DNA of 24,916 nucleotides, from assembly GCA_025458585.1 (NCBI GenBank), contig JALOSD010000042.1, forward strand, positions 1 to 24,916, read 5' to 3'. Position numbers and translations under genes: made by a program. The notes under the pieces were generated by a model that worked only from the letters and a program-made list of their open reading frames with translations, did not search any database and was not told where the DNA came from. The number at the start of each line of letters is the position of its first letter. The stretch's first letter is position 1. The DNA is from Burkholderiaceae bacterium. Lineage in GTDB: Bacteria > Pseudomonadota > Gammaproteobacteria > Burkholderiales > Burkholderiaceae_C. Of this stretch, positions 1 to 7,024 are shown piece after piece.

Positions 1-198
1 GTCGGCCACGTGCACGATCAGCGGGTGGTCGGCCGGCCGCCCCTTGGCGGCGAAGATCTTCGCCACCGCGGCGTCGTCGTCGGCGCGCGCGCCGAGACCG
101 TAGACGGTCTCGGTCGGGAACGCGACGAGCTCGCCGGCGGCGAGCCGGCGCGCCGCGTCGTCGAGCGCCGCGGGGTCGCGCGCGTCGAGCACCGGCAT
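1..198 (-). CDS. tsaC: Threonylcarbamoyl-AMP synthase (Sua5/YrdC family), N-terminal 66 codons only
   Basis: The 66 visible codons start at ATG 198 and run off the left edge. They encode the YrdC-domain signature PTETVYGLGARADD followed by KIFAAKGRPADHPLIVH. These are the nucleotide- and threonine-binding N-terminal motifs of the Sua5/TsaC family. The enzyme makes L-threonylcarbamoyl-AMP from threonine, bicarbonate and ATP for the t6A37 modification of ANN-decoding tRNAs in the cytoplasm. The start is only 2 bp past the purK stop, so it is probably translated from the purE-purK transcript. No obvious Shine-Dalgarno sequence is seen. The C-terminal part, which would tell short TsaC from longer Sua5, is outside the window. 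Confidence 0.9.
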   Translation of the reverse strand, partial: MPVLDARDPAALDDAARRLAAGELVAFPTETVYGLGARADDDAAVAKIFAAKGRPADHPLIVHVAD

Positions 199-200
199 CG

Positions 201-1385
201 TCAGAACGGCGGCAGGCCGAGCAGCGCGGCGGCCTCGAGCGCGACGACGCGCGCTTGCCCGAACTCGGGCGCGGTCACCGTCAGGTGGCCCATCTTGCGC
301 CCGCGCCGCGGCGACGCCTTGCCGTACAGGTGCAGGTGCACGCCCGGCAGCGCGAGCAGCTGCGGCCACGGGGGCGTGCGCTCGCCGCCGTCGGCGCCGA
401 ACCACAGGTCGCCGAGCAGGTTGAGCATGACCGCCGGCGAGTGCAGCCGCGGCGCGACGAGCGGCAGCCCGGCCGTCGTGCGCACCTGAAGGTCGAACTG
501 CGACAGGTCGCAGGCGTCGATCGTGTAGTGGCCCGAGTTGTGCGGGCGCGGCGCCATCTCGTTGGCCACCAGCGAGCCGTCGTCGAGCACGAAGAACTCG
601 ACGCACAGCACGCCGACGTAGTCCATCGACTCGGCCACCGCGCGCGCGGCGTCGAGCGCGCGCTGCTGCGTCGCCTCGTCGATGCCGCGCGCCGGCACCT
701 CGGTGACGGCGAGGATGCCGTCGCGGTGCAGGTTGCGCTGGACCGGGAAGTGCACGAGCGTGCCGCCGGCGTCGCGCGCGACGATGACGCTGACCTCGGC
801 AGCTAGCGGCAGCCGCTTCTCGAGCACGCACGGCACGCGGCCGAGCGCGGCCCAGGCGTCGGCGAGCGCAGCGAGCGTCTCGACGCGCAACTGCCCCTTG
901 CCGTCGTAGCCGAGCGACGACGTCTTCAGGATGCCGGGCAGCAGCGCCGCGTCGACGGCGGCGAGCGCGTCGGCGGTCTCGATCACGGCGTGCGGTGCGC
1001 AGGCGATGCCGGCGCGGCGGAACTGCGCCTTCTCGGCCGCGCGGTGCTGGCACACCGCGACGGCGTCGGCGCCGGGCGAGACCGGGCGGTGCGCGCCGAG
1101 CGTGATCAGCGCCGGCGCCGGCACGTTCTCGAACTCGGTGGTGATCGCGGCGCTGCGCTGCATCAGCTGCGCGAGGCCCTGCTCGTCGAGGTAACCGGTG
1201 TCGATGTGGTAGTGCGCGATCAGGCCGGCCGGGCTCGTCGGGTCGGCGTCGAGCACGGCCGTGAAGTAGCCCATCGCCTGCGCCGCCTGCACGAACATGC
1301 GGCCGAGCTGGCCGCCGCCCATCACGCCGAGCGTGGCCGGGCGGCCGTCGGGGCCGGTGCTGCCGGGCAGGATCGCTCGCTTCAC
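201..1385 (-). CDS. purK: N5-carboxyaminoimidazole ribonucleotide synthase (PurK)
   Basis: This 394-aa ATP-grasp enzyme converts AIR, bicarbonate and ATP to N5-CAIR in de novo purine synthesis. Visible motifs are GVMGGGQLGRMF near the N-terminus (residues ~20-31), VLEKRLPLAAEVSVIVAR in the ATP-grasp centre, and EFFVLDDGSLVANEMAPRPH with HNSGHYTIDAC in the C-terminal half, all typical of PurK. I chose the GTG at 1385 because its GTGA overlaps the purE stop, a common coupled junction. The open frame continues far upstream on this strand, but that part is antisense or out-of-frame to other genes. The length is slightly above E. coli PurK (355 aa) and usual for betaproteobacteria. It follows purE, whose product uses N5-CAIR next. 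Confidence 0.95.
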   Translation of the reverse strand: MKRAILPGSTGPDGRPATLGVMGGGQLGRMFVQAAQAMGYFTAVLDADPTSPAGLIAHYHIDTGYLDEQGLAQLMQRSAAITTEFENVPAPALITLGAHRPVSPGADAVAVCQHRAAEKAQFRRAGIACAPHAVIETADALAAVDAALLPGILKTSSLGYDGKGQLRVETLAALADAWAALGRVPCVLEKRLPLAAEVSVIVARDAGGTLVHFPVQRNLHRDGILAVTEVPARGIDEATQQRALDAARAVAESMDYVGVLCVEFFVLDDGSLVANEMAPRPHNSGHYTIDACDLSQFDLQVRTTAGLPLVAPRLHSPAVMLNLLGDLWFGADGGERTPPWPQLLALPGVHLHLYGKASPRRGRKMGHLTVTAPEFGQARVVALEAAALLGLPPF

Positions 1386-1894
1386 GGCCGCCCCAGCTGC
1401 GCCGTCATCGCGCGCGCCTCGTCGGTCTGGCGCGAGCGGAACGCGTCGAGCTTCGCGCGCAGCGCGGCGTCGGTGGTGGCGAGCATCGCGACGGCGAACA
1501 GCGCCGCGTTGGCGGCGCCGGCTTCGCCGATCGCGAACGTGGCCACCGGGATGCCCTTGGGCATCTGCACGATCGAGTGCAGCGAATCGACGCCCTGCAG
1601 GTGGCGGCTCGCGACCGGCACGCCGAGCACCGGCACCGTCGTCTTGGCCGCCAGCATGCCGGGCAGGTGCGCCGCACCGCCGGCGCCGGCGACGATCGCG
1701 CGCAGGCCGCGGCCGGCGGCCGCCTCGGCGTAGGCGAACATGTCGTCGGGCATGCGGTGCGCGGAGACGACGCGCACCTCGTGCGGCACGCCGAATTCGG
1801 CGAGGACGGCGGCGGCCGCCTCCATCGTCGCCCAGTCGCTCTTCGAGCCCATCACGACGCCGACCAGCGGCGCGCGGCCGAGCGCCTCGCTCAC
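1382..1894 (-). CDS. purE: N5-carboxyaminoimidazole ribonucleotide mutase (class I PurE)
   Basis: This 170-aa protein interconverts N5-CAIR and CAIR in purine synthesis and normally forms an octamer. It shows the class I motifs GVVMGSKSDW (CO2/phosphate loop), VSAHRMPDDMFAYA (the catalytic SAHR) and AGAGGAAHLPGMLA, then SLHSIVQMPKGIPVATFAIG. The GTG start at 1894 has GGAG 7 bp upstream. An earlier in-frame GTG four codons upstream is less likely, because that GGAG would lie inside the gene. The stop overlaps the purK start. The leader carries a perfect 8-bp inverted repeat (1905-1929) ending right at the ribosome-binding site. Confidence 0.95.
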   Translation of the reverse strand: MSEALGRAPLVGVVMGSKSDWATMEAAAAVLAEFGVPHEVRVVSAHRMPDDMFAYAEAAAGRGLRAIVAGAGGAAHLPGMLAAKTTVPVLGVPVASRHLQGVDSLHSIVQMPKGIPVATFAIGEAGAANAALFAVAMLATTDAALRAKLDAFRSRQTDEARAMTAQLGRP

Positions 1895-1904
1895 GGGATG
1901 CTCC

Positions 1905-1929
1905 ACAATGCAGGGAAACGTTGCATTGT
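1905..1929. promoter_or_regulatory. Perfect 8-bp inverted repeat between purE and cnoX
   Basis: ACAATGCA (1905-1912) and TGCATTGT (1922-1929) are perfect reverse complements separated by 9 bp. The repeat lies in the 79-bp gap between divergent purE and cnoX and abuts the GGAG ribosome-binding site of purE. It could be a protein-binding operator for either gene, or a hairpin in the purE leader. The centre GAAACGTT faintly resembles an enterobacterial PurR box, but the flanks do not match. The geometry is read directly; the function is inferred. Confidence 0.45.
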
Positions 1930-1973
1930 AGGCGGCGCGCCTCGCCCCGGCGGCGACGCTGCCCGACCCGGCC

Positions 1974-2939
1974 ATGATCGACATCACCCTGCAGAACTTC
2001 GAATCCGACCTGATCCAGGCCTCGGTGCCGCAACCCGTGCTGCTCGACATCTGGGCACCGTGGTGCGGGCCTTGCCGCACGCTGGGGCCGATCCTGGAGA
2101 AGCTCGAAGTGGCCTACGCCGGCCGCTTCAAGCTCGCCAAGCTCAACAGCGACGACCAGCCGGAGATCGCCGGGCAGCTGAGCCAGGCTTTCGGCGTGCG
2201 CTCGATCCCGTTCTGCGTGCTGTTCGACAAGGGGCAGCCGGTCGACGGCTTCGTCGGCGCGCTGCCCGAGGCGCAGATTCGCGCGTTCCTCGACCGCCAC
2301 GTGCCCACCGCCGAGGCGATGGAAGCCGACGCCGAGACGCAGGCCGCCGAGGAACTCGCCGCCGGCGGCGACACCGACGCCGCGCTCGCACGCCTGCAGC
2401 AGGCGGTCGCGATCGACCCCGCCAACGACATCGCGCGCTTCGACTACGTCAAGCTGCTGCTCGAGCGCGGCGAGGTCGCGAAGGCACGCCAGGCCTTCGA
2501 GCCGGTGGCCGGCAAGGCGGCCGCCGACGCCAAGCTCACCGCGCTCGGCCACTGGCTCGACGCCTGCGACGCGGCGCCGAAGGCGCGCAGCGCCGACCTG
2601 CTTGCTGCCGCGATCGCCGCCAACCGGCGCGACTTCGAGGCGCGCTTCGAGCTCGCGCAGACGCACTTCGCCGCCGGCCGCTTCACGCAGGCGATGGACG
2701 AGCTGCTCGAGATCATCATGCGCGACAAGGCGTGGAACGACGAGCTCGCGCGCAAGACCTACGTCGCGGTCCTCGAGCTGATGAACAAGCCGCCCGCGAA
2801 GGCCGCCGGCCCGGAGGCGAAGGGCGCGCTCGAGGTCACCGGCAAGGCGGCCGCCGCGCCCCCCGAAGCGCCTTCGGCGCCTCCCCCAGGGGGGCGCCGA
2901 AGGCGGGCCGGCGAAGCCGGGTCCGCGGCGGCTGCTTGA
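1974..2939 (+). CDS. cnoX: Thioredoxin-TPR co-chaperone of the CnoX/YbbN family with an extended C-terminal tail
   Basis: The 321-aa product has a thioredoxin domain (residues ~1-110) with active site WCGPC (Cys31, Cys34) and the cis-proline loop VRSIPF (Pro79). A helical TPR-like region follows (~120-285: GGDTDAALARLQQAVAIDP, FEARFELAQTHFAAGRFTQA). This is the CnoX/YbbN layout, a holdase that protects substrates from oxidation and hands them to DnaK or GroEL. Unlike E. coli CnoX, both active-site cysteines are present, so it may have redox activity. The ATG at 1974 begins right at the thioredoxin fold; no strong Shine-Dalgarno is visible. The last ~29 residues (~293-321) are low-complexity Pro/Ala/Arg/Gly encoded by a hairpin repeat rather than by family sequence, so the stop appears displaced by repeat insertion. 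It is transcribed divergently from purE. Confidence 0.85.
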   Translation: MIDITLQNFESDLIQASVPQPVLLDIWAPWCGPCRTLGPILEKLEVAYAGRFKLAKLNSDDQPEIAGQLSQAFGVRSIPFCVLFDKGQPVDGFVGALPEAQIRAFLDRHVPTAEAMEADAETQAAEELAAGGDTDAALARLQQAVAIDPANDIARFDYVKLLLERGEVAKARQAFEPVAGKAAADAKLTALGHWLDACDAAPKARSADLLAAAIAANRRDFEARFELAQTHFAAGRFTQAMDELLEIIMRDKAWNDELARKTYVAVLELMNKPPAKAAGPEAKGALEVTGKAAAAPPEAPSAPPPGGRRRRAGEAGSAAAA

Positions 2940-3019
2940 GGGGGTGACGTTCGTCGGCCTTGCGGGCCGACGGGGCGCGATGGTCGACTGAGGTCGTCCC
3001 CGAAGCGCGTTCGGCGCCG
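2861..3019. repeat. GC-rich multi-hairpin repeat element overlapping the cnoX 3' end
   Basis: Three consecutive inverted repeats are visible. The first has 13-bp perfect arms, CGCCTTCGGCGCC (2869-2881) and GGCGCCGAAGGCG (2893-2905), with a C-run/G-run centre. The second is CCGGC-GAA-GCCGG (2908-2920). The third is GTCGGCC-N5-GGCCGAC (2953-2971). A near copy of the opening segment recurs at 2998-3018 (GAAGCGCGTTCGGCGCC, compared with GAAGCGCCTTCGGCGCC at 2865-2881). This looks like a REP/MITE-like dispersed palindromic unit that overlaps the end of cnoX and fills the gap to the convergent gene. It may also stop transcription from both sides, although no T-run follows the hairpins. Its dispersion in the genome cannot be tested here. 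Confidence 0.55.
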
Positions 3020-3028
3020 GCAGCGCCG

Positions 3029-4138
3029 CTACAGGCCGGCGAGCGTGTCGTCGAGCAGCGCCGCCAGGCGCGCCTGCTCGGCGCGGTGGACGGCAACGTC
3101 GCGCTGTGCCTGCTCGCGCAGCGTCGCGGCCAGCGTCGCGTCGCCGAGAGCCTGCGCCAGCTGCGCGAGGCGCGCGTCGGCAAAGGCGCGGTCGTCGATG
3201 TCGCACGCCGGGTCCTGCTCGGCGAGTGCCGCGGCGAGACCGGCGCGAGCCTTGTCGGCTTGCCCGAGCAGCCAGTGGCACCACGCGATGTCGGCGAGCA
3301 GCAGCCGCTTCATGCGCCGCATGCCGCCCGCCGTCGCGGGGGCCAGCCAGCGCTCGAACAGGTCGAGCGCCGGCGCCGCGTCGCCGGCGGCCGTGAGCAG
3401 CTGCGCGTGCAGCAGCGGCACCAGGTAGGCGAGCGAGGCGCCGCCGATCGCCGCCTCGTAGGCCGCGCACGACTGCACGCACAGCAGCGCCTCGCGCTGC
3501 TCCTCCCCGGGCGCGGCGGCCGGCGCATCGCCGAACGCGGTCGCCATGCGGATCGCGGCCACGAGGCCGGTCGCGCGGTCGTACATCAGCGCGCTCAGCG
3601 TCGCGTCGTCGCCGTCGGCGAGCGCGTGCTGGCGCGCGCGGTCGAACCACGGCTGCGCGCGGTCGAGGCGGCCGGCCCAGTGGTAGCCGAGCGCGGCGAC
3701 GAGGCAGGCGCGGGCGCGCGCCGCGTGGTGGTCGGGCGCGGCCAGGCGCAGCGCCTCGGCCAGGTGCGCCGCCATCTGCGCCGACTCGTGGTGACCGTAC
3801 TCCATGTGCGCGAGCCAGGCCGCCGCCAGCGCGTGCAGCGGCGCCAGGTGCGCGGCGCCGCTGAGCGCGTAGGCGCGCCGCATGCGGTCGCGCGCCGACG
3901 GTGCGAGGTCGCCGAAGTGGTCGCAAAGGCCTTCCGCGAGCGCCAGCCAGGCGCTGACCGCCGGCTGCGGGCGCAGCGTGAAGCGTGCGTGCAGGCCCTC
4001 GATCGTGCGCCGCGCCTCGTCGACGCGGCCCAGGCGTGCGAGCCCGCCGGCGCGCTCGGCACGCAGGCAGGCACTGGCGACCGGATCGCGCGTCTTCGCG
4101 ATCGCGGCGTCGAGCCGGGCCAGCAGGCGCGACGCCAT
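3029..4138 (-). CDS. Alpha-helical TPR-like protein of unknown function, downstream of purC
   Basis: I do not recognise a named family. The 369-aa product is rich in Ala/Leu/Arg and looks entirely helical, with repeated ~35-residue helix pairs such as CLRAERAGGLARLGRVDEAR, RACLVAALGYHWAGRLDRAQ and DIAWCHWLLGQADKARAGLA. These resemble degenerate tetratricopeptide or MalT-type repeats. There is no signal peptide, membrane segment or catalytic motif, so a cytoplasmic protein-interaction role is plausible. The ATG at 4138 lies 4 bp after the purC stop without its own clear ribosome-binding site, so translation is probably coupled to purC. It converges on cnoX across the hairpin repeat. Any tie to purine synthesis is inferred from position only. 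Confidence 0.75.
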   Translation of the reverse strand: MASRLLARLDAAIAKTRDPVASACLRAERAGGLARLGRVDEARRTIEGLHARFTLRPQPAVSAWLALAEGLCDHFGDLAPSARDRMRRAYALSGAAHLAPLHALAAAWLAHMEYGHHESAQMAAHLAEALRLAAPDHHAARARACLVAALGYHWAGRLDRAQPWFDRARQHALADGDDATLSALMYDRATGLVAAIRMATAFGDAPAAAPGEEQREALLCVQSCAAYEAAIGGASLAYLVPLLHAQLLTAAGDAAPALDLFERWLAPATAGGMRRMKRLLLADIAWCHWLLGQADKARAGLAAALAEQDPACDIDDRAFADARLAQLAQALGDATLAATLREQAQRDVAVHRAEQARLAALLDDTLAGL

Positions 4139-4142
4139 CGCG

Positions 4143-5057
4143 CTACGCCGCCGGTGACAGCAGCCGGCTCAGCGCCTCGCGGTACTTGGCCGCCGTCGCG
4201 GCGACGACCTCGCCCGGCAGCGGCGGCGCCGGCGCCTTCTTGTTCCACGGCCGGCCATCGACACGCGCGGCCTCGAGCCAGTCGCGCACGAACTGCTTGT
4301 CGAAGCTCGGCGGGTTGTCGCCGCGCTCGAAGGCGGCGGCGTAGCTCTCGACCGGCCAGTAGCGCGACGAGTCGGGCGTGAGCGCCTCGTCCATCAGCGT
4401 CAGCGTGCCGCGCTCGTCGAGCCCGAACTCGAACTTCGTGTCGGCGATCAGGATGCCGCGCTCGCGCGCGTACGCCGCCGCCTCGGTGTAGAGCGCGATC
4501 GAGACGTCGCGCACGCGCGCGGCGAGGTCGGCGCCGACGAGCGCCGCCGCCTGCGCGAACGTGATGTTCTCGTCGTGCGCGCCGGCCTCGGCCTTCGTCG
4601 CCGGCGTGAAGATCGGCCGCGGCAGCTGCTGCGCGTTGCGCAGCCCCGGCGGCAGCGCGACGCCGCACACGGTGCCGCTGTCGCGGTACTCCTTCCAGCC
4701 CGAGCCGGCGAGGTAGCCGCGCACCACCGCCTCGATCGGCAGCGGCGTCAGGCGCTTGACGAGCATCGAGCGGCCGCGCACCTGCTCGACCTCGTCGGGC
4801 GCGACGACGCTCGTCGGGTCGTCGCCGGTCAGGTGGTTCGGCACGACGTGCGCGAGGCGCTCGAACCAGAACAGCGCCATGCGCGTCAGCAGCTCGCCCT
4901 TGCCCGGGATCGGCTCACCCATCACGACGTCGAATGCGCTCAGGCGGTCGGTGGCGACCATCAGCAGGCGGTCGGTGCCCACCGCGTAGTTGTCGCGCAC
5001 CTTGCCGCGCGCCACCAGCGGCAGCGAGTGCAGGTGCGATTCGAGGAGCGTGTTCAT
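4143..5057 (-). CDS. purC: SAICAR synthase (phosphoribosylaminoimidazole-succinocarboxamide synthase)
   Basis: This 304-aa enzyme joins CAIR and aspartate using ATP to give SAICAR, the step after PurE. Diagnostic stretches are ARGKVRDNYAVG at residues ~17-28 (the nucleotide-binding GKVRD), MLVKRLTPLPIEAVVRGYLA, ILIADTKFEFGLDERG, and LTPDSSRYWP with PPSFDKQFVRDWLE near the C-terminus. The length suits the longer betaproteobacterial and yeast-like form rather than the ~237-aa E. coli enzyme. The ATG at 5057 is 13 bp past the upstream SEC-C gene stop. A TAGAAT hexamer (minus strand, about 5081-5086) could be a -10 box, but no good -35 box is seen, so it may simply be read through. Confidence 0.95.
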   Translation of the reverse strand: MNTLLESHLHSLPLVARGKVRDNYAVGTDRLLMVATDRLSAFDVVMGEPIPGKGELLTRMALFWFERLAHVVPNHLTGDDPTSVVAPDEVEQVRGRSMLVKRLTPLPIEAVVRGYLAGSGWKEYRDSGTVCGVALPPGLRNAQQLPRPIFTPATKAEAGAHDENITFAQAAALVGADLAARVRDVSIALYTEAAAYARERGILIADTKFEFGLDERGTLTLMDEALTPDSSRYWPVESYAAAFERGDNPPSFDKQFVRDWLEAARVDGRPWNKKAPAPPLPGEVVAATAAKYREALSRLLSPAA

Positions 5058-5070
5058 CGTCGACAGGCCG

Positions 5071-6954
5071 TCAGCGGCCGATTCTACGGACCACCCCGTC
5101 GATCATCGCGCGCAGTTCGGGCGCCTGCCAGAGGTCGAACTGGTCGCGGTAGGCGAGCTGCGCCTCCTGCAGCGACCCGACGCCGACGAAGGCGGTTTCG
5201 ACCGGCCTCGGCCGCACCGTCGAGCGCATCACCTTCGCGAGGTGGCGGTTGCCCTTCAGCGTGTCGACGAACAGCGAGGTCGCCTCGCCGCGGCGGCCCA
5301 GATGCCACAGCGCGAGCACTTGCGCAAGCGCCATCTCGTCGCGGTCGTCGGGGTAGCGCTCGGCGAGCGCGAGCGCGTCGGCGTGCAAGCCGCGACGCAA
5401 CAGCACCGCCGCCAGACGCGTGCGAAAGCCGTGGTTGTCGTGCGGGTTCAGCACCTCGACGACGTGGCGCAGCCAGTCGAAGCTGCGCTCGGCGGTGGGC
5501 GTGTCGTCGCCGACGACGTGCTGCGCGAGGATGCGCAGCGCCGGCCGGTTCGTCCACACGCCCCACTCGCAGCGCGCGCGCGCGTAGCGCGCGCGCAGCA
5601 GCGCCCACAGGGCGAGGCCACGCTCGATCAGCCGCCGCGCCACGGCCGCCGAGGCCGGGCTGGGGTGCGACTCGAGCGCGAGCAGCAGGCCGTCGATGAC
5701 GTCGAAACTGTCGCCGAGTGCGGGCTCGGCTTCGAGCAGGCCCATCCAGCCGCCGAAGCCGCGCCAGGCGTCGCCGCCCTCGGCGTGCAGCGACACGAGC
5801 GTCGGTGAGCCGGCGTCGAAGACTTCGTGCCAGCGCTCGAGCGCGCGATCGAGCGCCTTGGCCGGCAGCAGCTCGCCGAGGGTGGCGGCGTCGGCGTGGC
5901 GCAGGTCGAGCCGCAGCACCGGCGGCGGCAGCGCTGCCAGCCAGGCGTCGAGCCGGCCGAGCTGCGGCTCGTGCTCGAGCGTCGCGTGCTCGAAGTAGGC
6001 GAAGCCCTGCTCGCCCAGCTGGCGCAGCGCCGCGATCAGGTCGTCGTGGCGGCCGTCGGCGTTCATGCGCTCGAGGCGGCGGGCGTGGAAGTCCGCGCGT
6101 TCGCGTGCCTGCGCCGCGTCGCCGAGGCCGAGCAGCATCGTGACGTCGAGCAGCGCCAACGCCGGGTCGTCGGGCGCGAGCCGCTGGGCCTGCGTGAACG
6201 CCGCCCGCGCCTCGTCGACCTTGCCGGCATCGGTCGCCATCAGCGCGAGCCGCTGCCAGCCCTTGGCCTGCACCTGCGGCGCGCCGCGGTCGATCATCGC
6301 CTGCGCCAGCGCCTTGCGCTTGCGCGGCTTGCCGAGGTCGGCGTAGAGGTCGCCGAGCAGATCGAGCAGGTCGGCCCTGTCGTCCGGGTACGGGCCTGGT
6401 TGCGCGGCCCACGGTTCGAGCAGCGCGACGGCGTCGGCCGGCCGGCGTTCGTGCCTGAACGTCGCAGCGGCCGCGACGACCAGCCGCAGCGCGATGCGCG
6501 AGGCCGGCAGGTCGCGCCAGGCCTTCTTGCCCATCGCGTCGAGCACGGCGGGGATTGCCATCTCGTCCGACAGCCTGGGCATGGCCGACATCATCGGCTC
6601 GCAGCACTGCTTGAACTTGCGCAGCGACCCGCACAGGCAGGGGTCGTTGCGCCCGGGCAGCGGCAGCCGCCGCGGCTGGAAGCGGTGCTGGGGCAGCGGC
6701 ATCGCGGCGTAGATCATGTGCCCGAGCAGTCGCATCAGGCGCGACGCGTCGACGGCGTGCGCCTTGCCGCGCATGTCCGGCGGCAGCACGCCCTCGCCGA
6801 TCGACGCGCCGTGGCGGGCGATCCAGTCGAGGTAGGCGCCGGGGTCGGCATCGCGCACGAGCCGGTTCGCGCTCCCGTGCACGAGCCACTGCAACGCCTC
6901 GCTGAACGCGTCGGCGTGCGCGTCGTCCGGCTCCGGAACATCGCCACGGCTCAT
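5071..6954 (-). CDS. SEC-C zinc-motif protein with TPR-like repeats
   Basis: The 627-aa product carries a clear SEC-C motif at residues ~100-119 (PGRNDPCLCGSLRKFKQCCE; Cys106, Cys108, Cys117, Cys118). This small zinc-binding module is best known from the SecA C-terminus, where it contacts SecB, and it recurs in many uncharacterised proteins. The rest is mostly helical, with TPR-like units (DLLDLLGDLYADLGKPRKRK, DEARAAFTQAQRLAPDDPAL, HADALALAERYPDD). No signal peptide or membrane segment is visible. The ATG at 6954 is preceded by a weak GGGA. It sits 70 bp downstream of fba and 13 bp upstream of purC. The function is unknown; the motif suggests a role in protein-protein contacts or folding. 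Confidence 0.8.
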   Translation of the reverse strand: MSRGDVPEPDDAHADAFSEALQWLVHGSANRLVRDADPGAYLDWIARHGASIGEGVLPPDMRGKAHAVDASRLMRLLGHMIYAAMPLPQHRFQPRRLPLPGRNDPCLCGSLRKFKQCCEPMMSAMPRLSDEMAIPAVLDAMGKKAWRDLPASRIALRLVVAAAATFRHERRPADAVALLEPWAAQPGPYPDDRADLLDLLGDLYADLGKPRKRKALAQAMIDRGAPQVQAKGWQRLALMATDAGKVDEARAAFTQAQRLAPDDPALALLDVTMLLGLGDAAQARERADFHARRLERMNADGRHDDLIAALRQLGEQGFAYFEHATLEHEPQLGRLDAWLAALPPPVLRLDLRHADAATLGELLPAKALDRALERWHEVFDAGSPTLVSLHAEGGDAWRGFGGWMGLLEAEPALGDSFDVIDGLLLALESHPSPASAAVARRLIERGLALWALLRARYARARCEWGVWTNRPALRILAQHVVGDDTPTAERSFDWLRHVVEVLNPHDNHGFRTRLAAVLLRRGLHADALALAERYPDDRDEMALAQVLALWHLGRRGEATSLFVDTLKGNRHLAKVMRSTVRPRPVETAFVGVGSLQEAQLAYRDQFDLWQAPELRAMIDGVVRRIGR

Positions 6955-7024
6955 CGGCGAGCGTCCCGGGGTTCGAACACGGTGGCCGGCGCGGCCAGGA
7001 GGGCGACCTGCACCGGCGCCGGCC

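Noticed and set aside
1912..1927. Possible enterobacterial-type PurR box upstream of purE.
   Set aside because: Only the central AAACGTT matches well (about 9 of 16 positions), and PurR of that type is not expected outside gammaproteobacteria. The 8-bp inverted repeat is the better description.
201..3926. Single 1241-aa minus-strand protein.
   Set aside because: Only the last ~394 codons are purK. The upstream part is out of frame with purE, antisense to cnoX and out of frame with the TPR-like gene.
6960..6985. GGTTCGAAC-like core resembling a tRNA T-arm in the gap between fba and the SEC-C gene.
   Set aside because: The T-stem pairs incompletely on either strand, and no anticodon arm, D-arm or acceptor stem fits around it.
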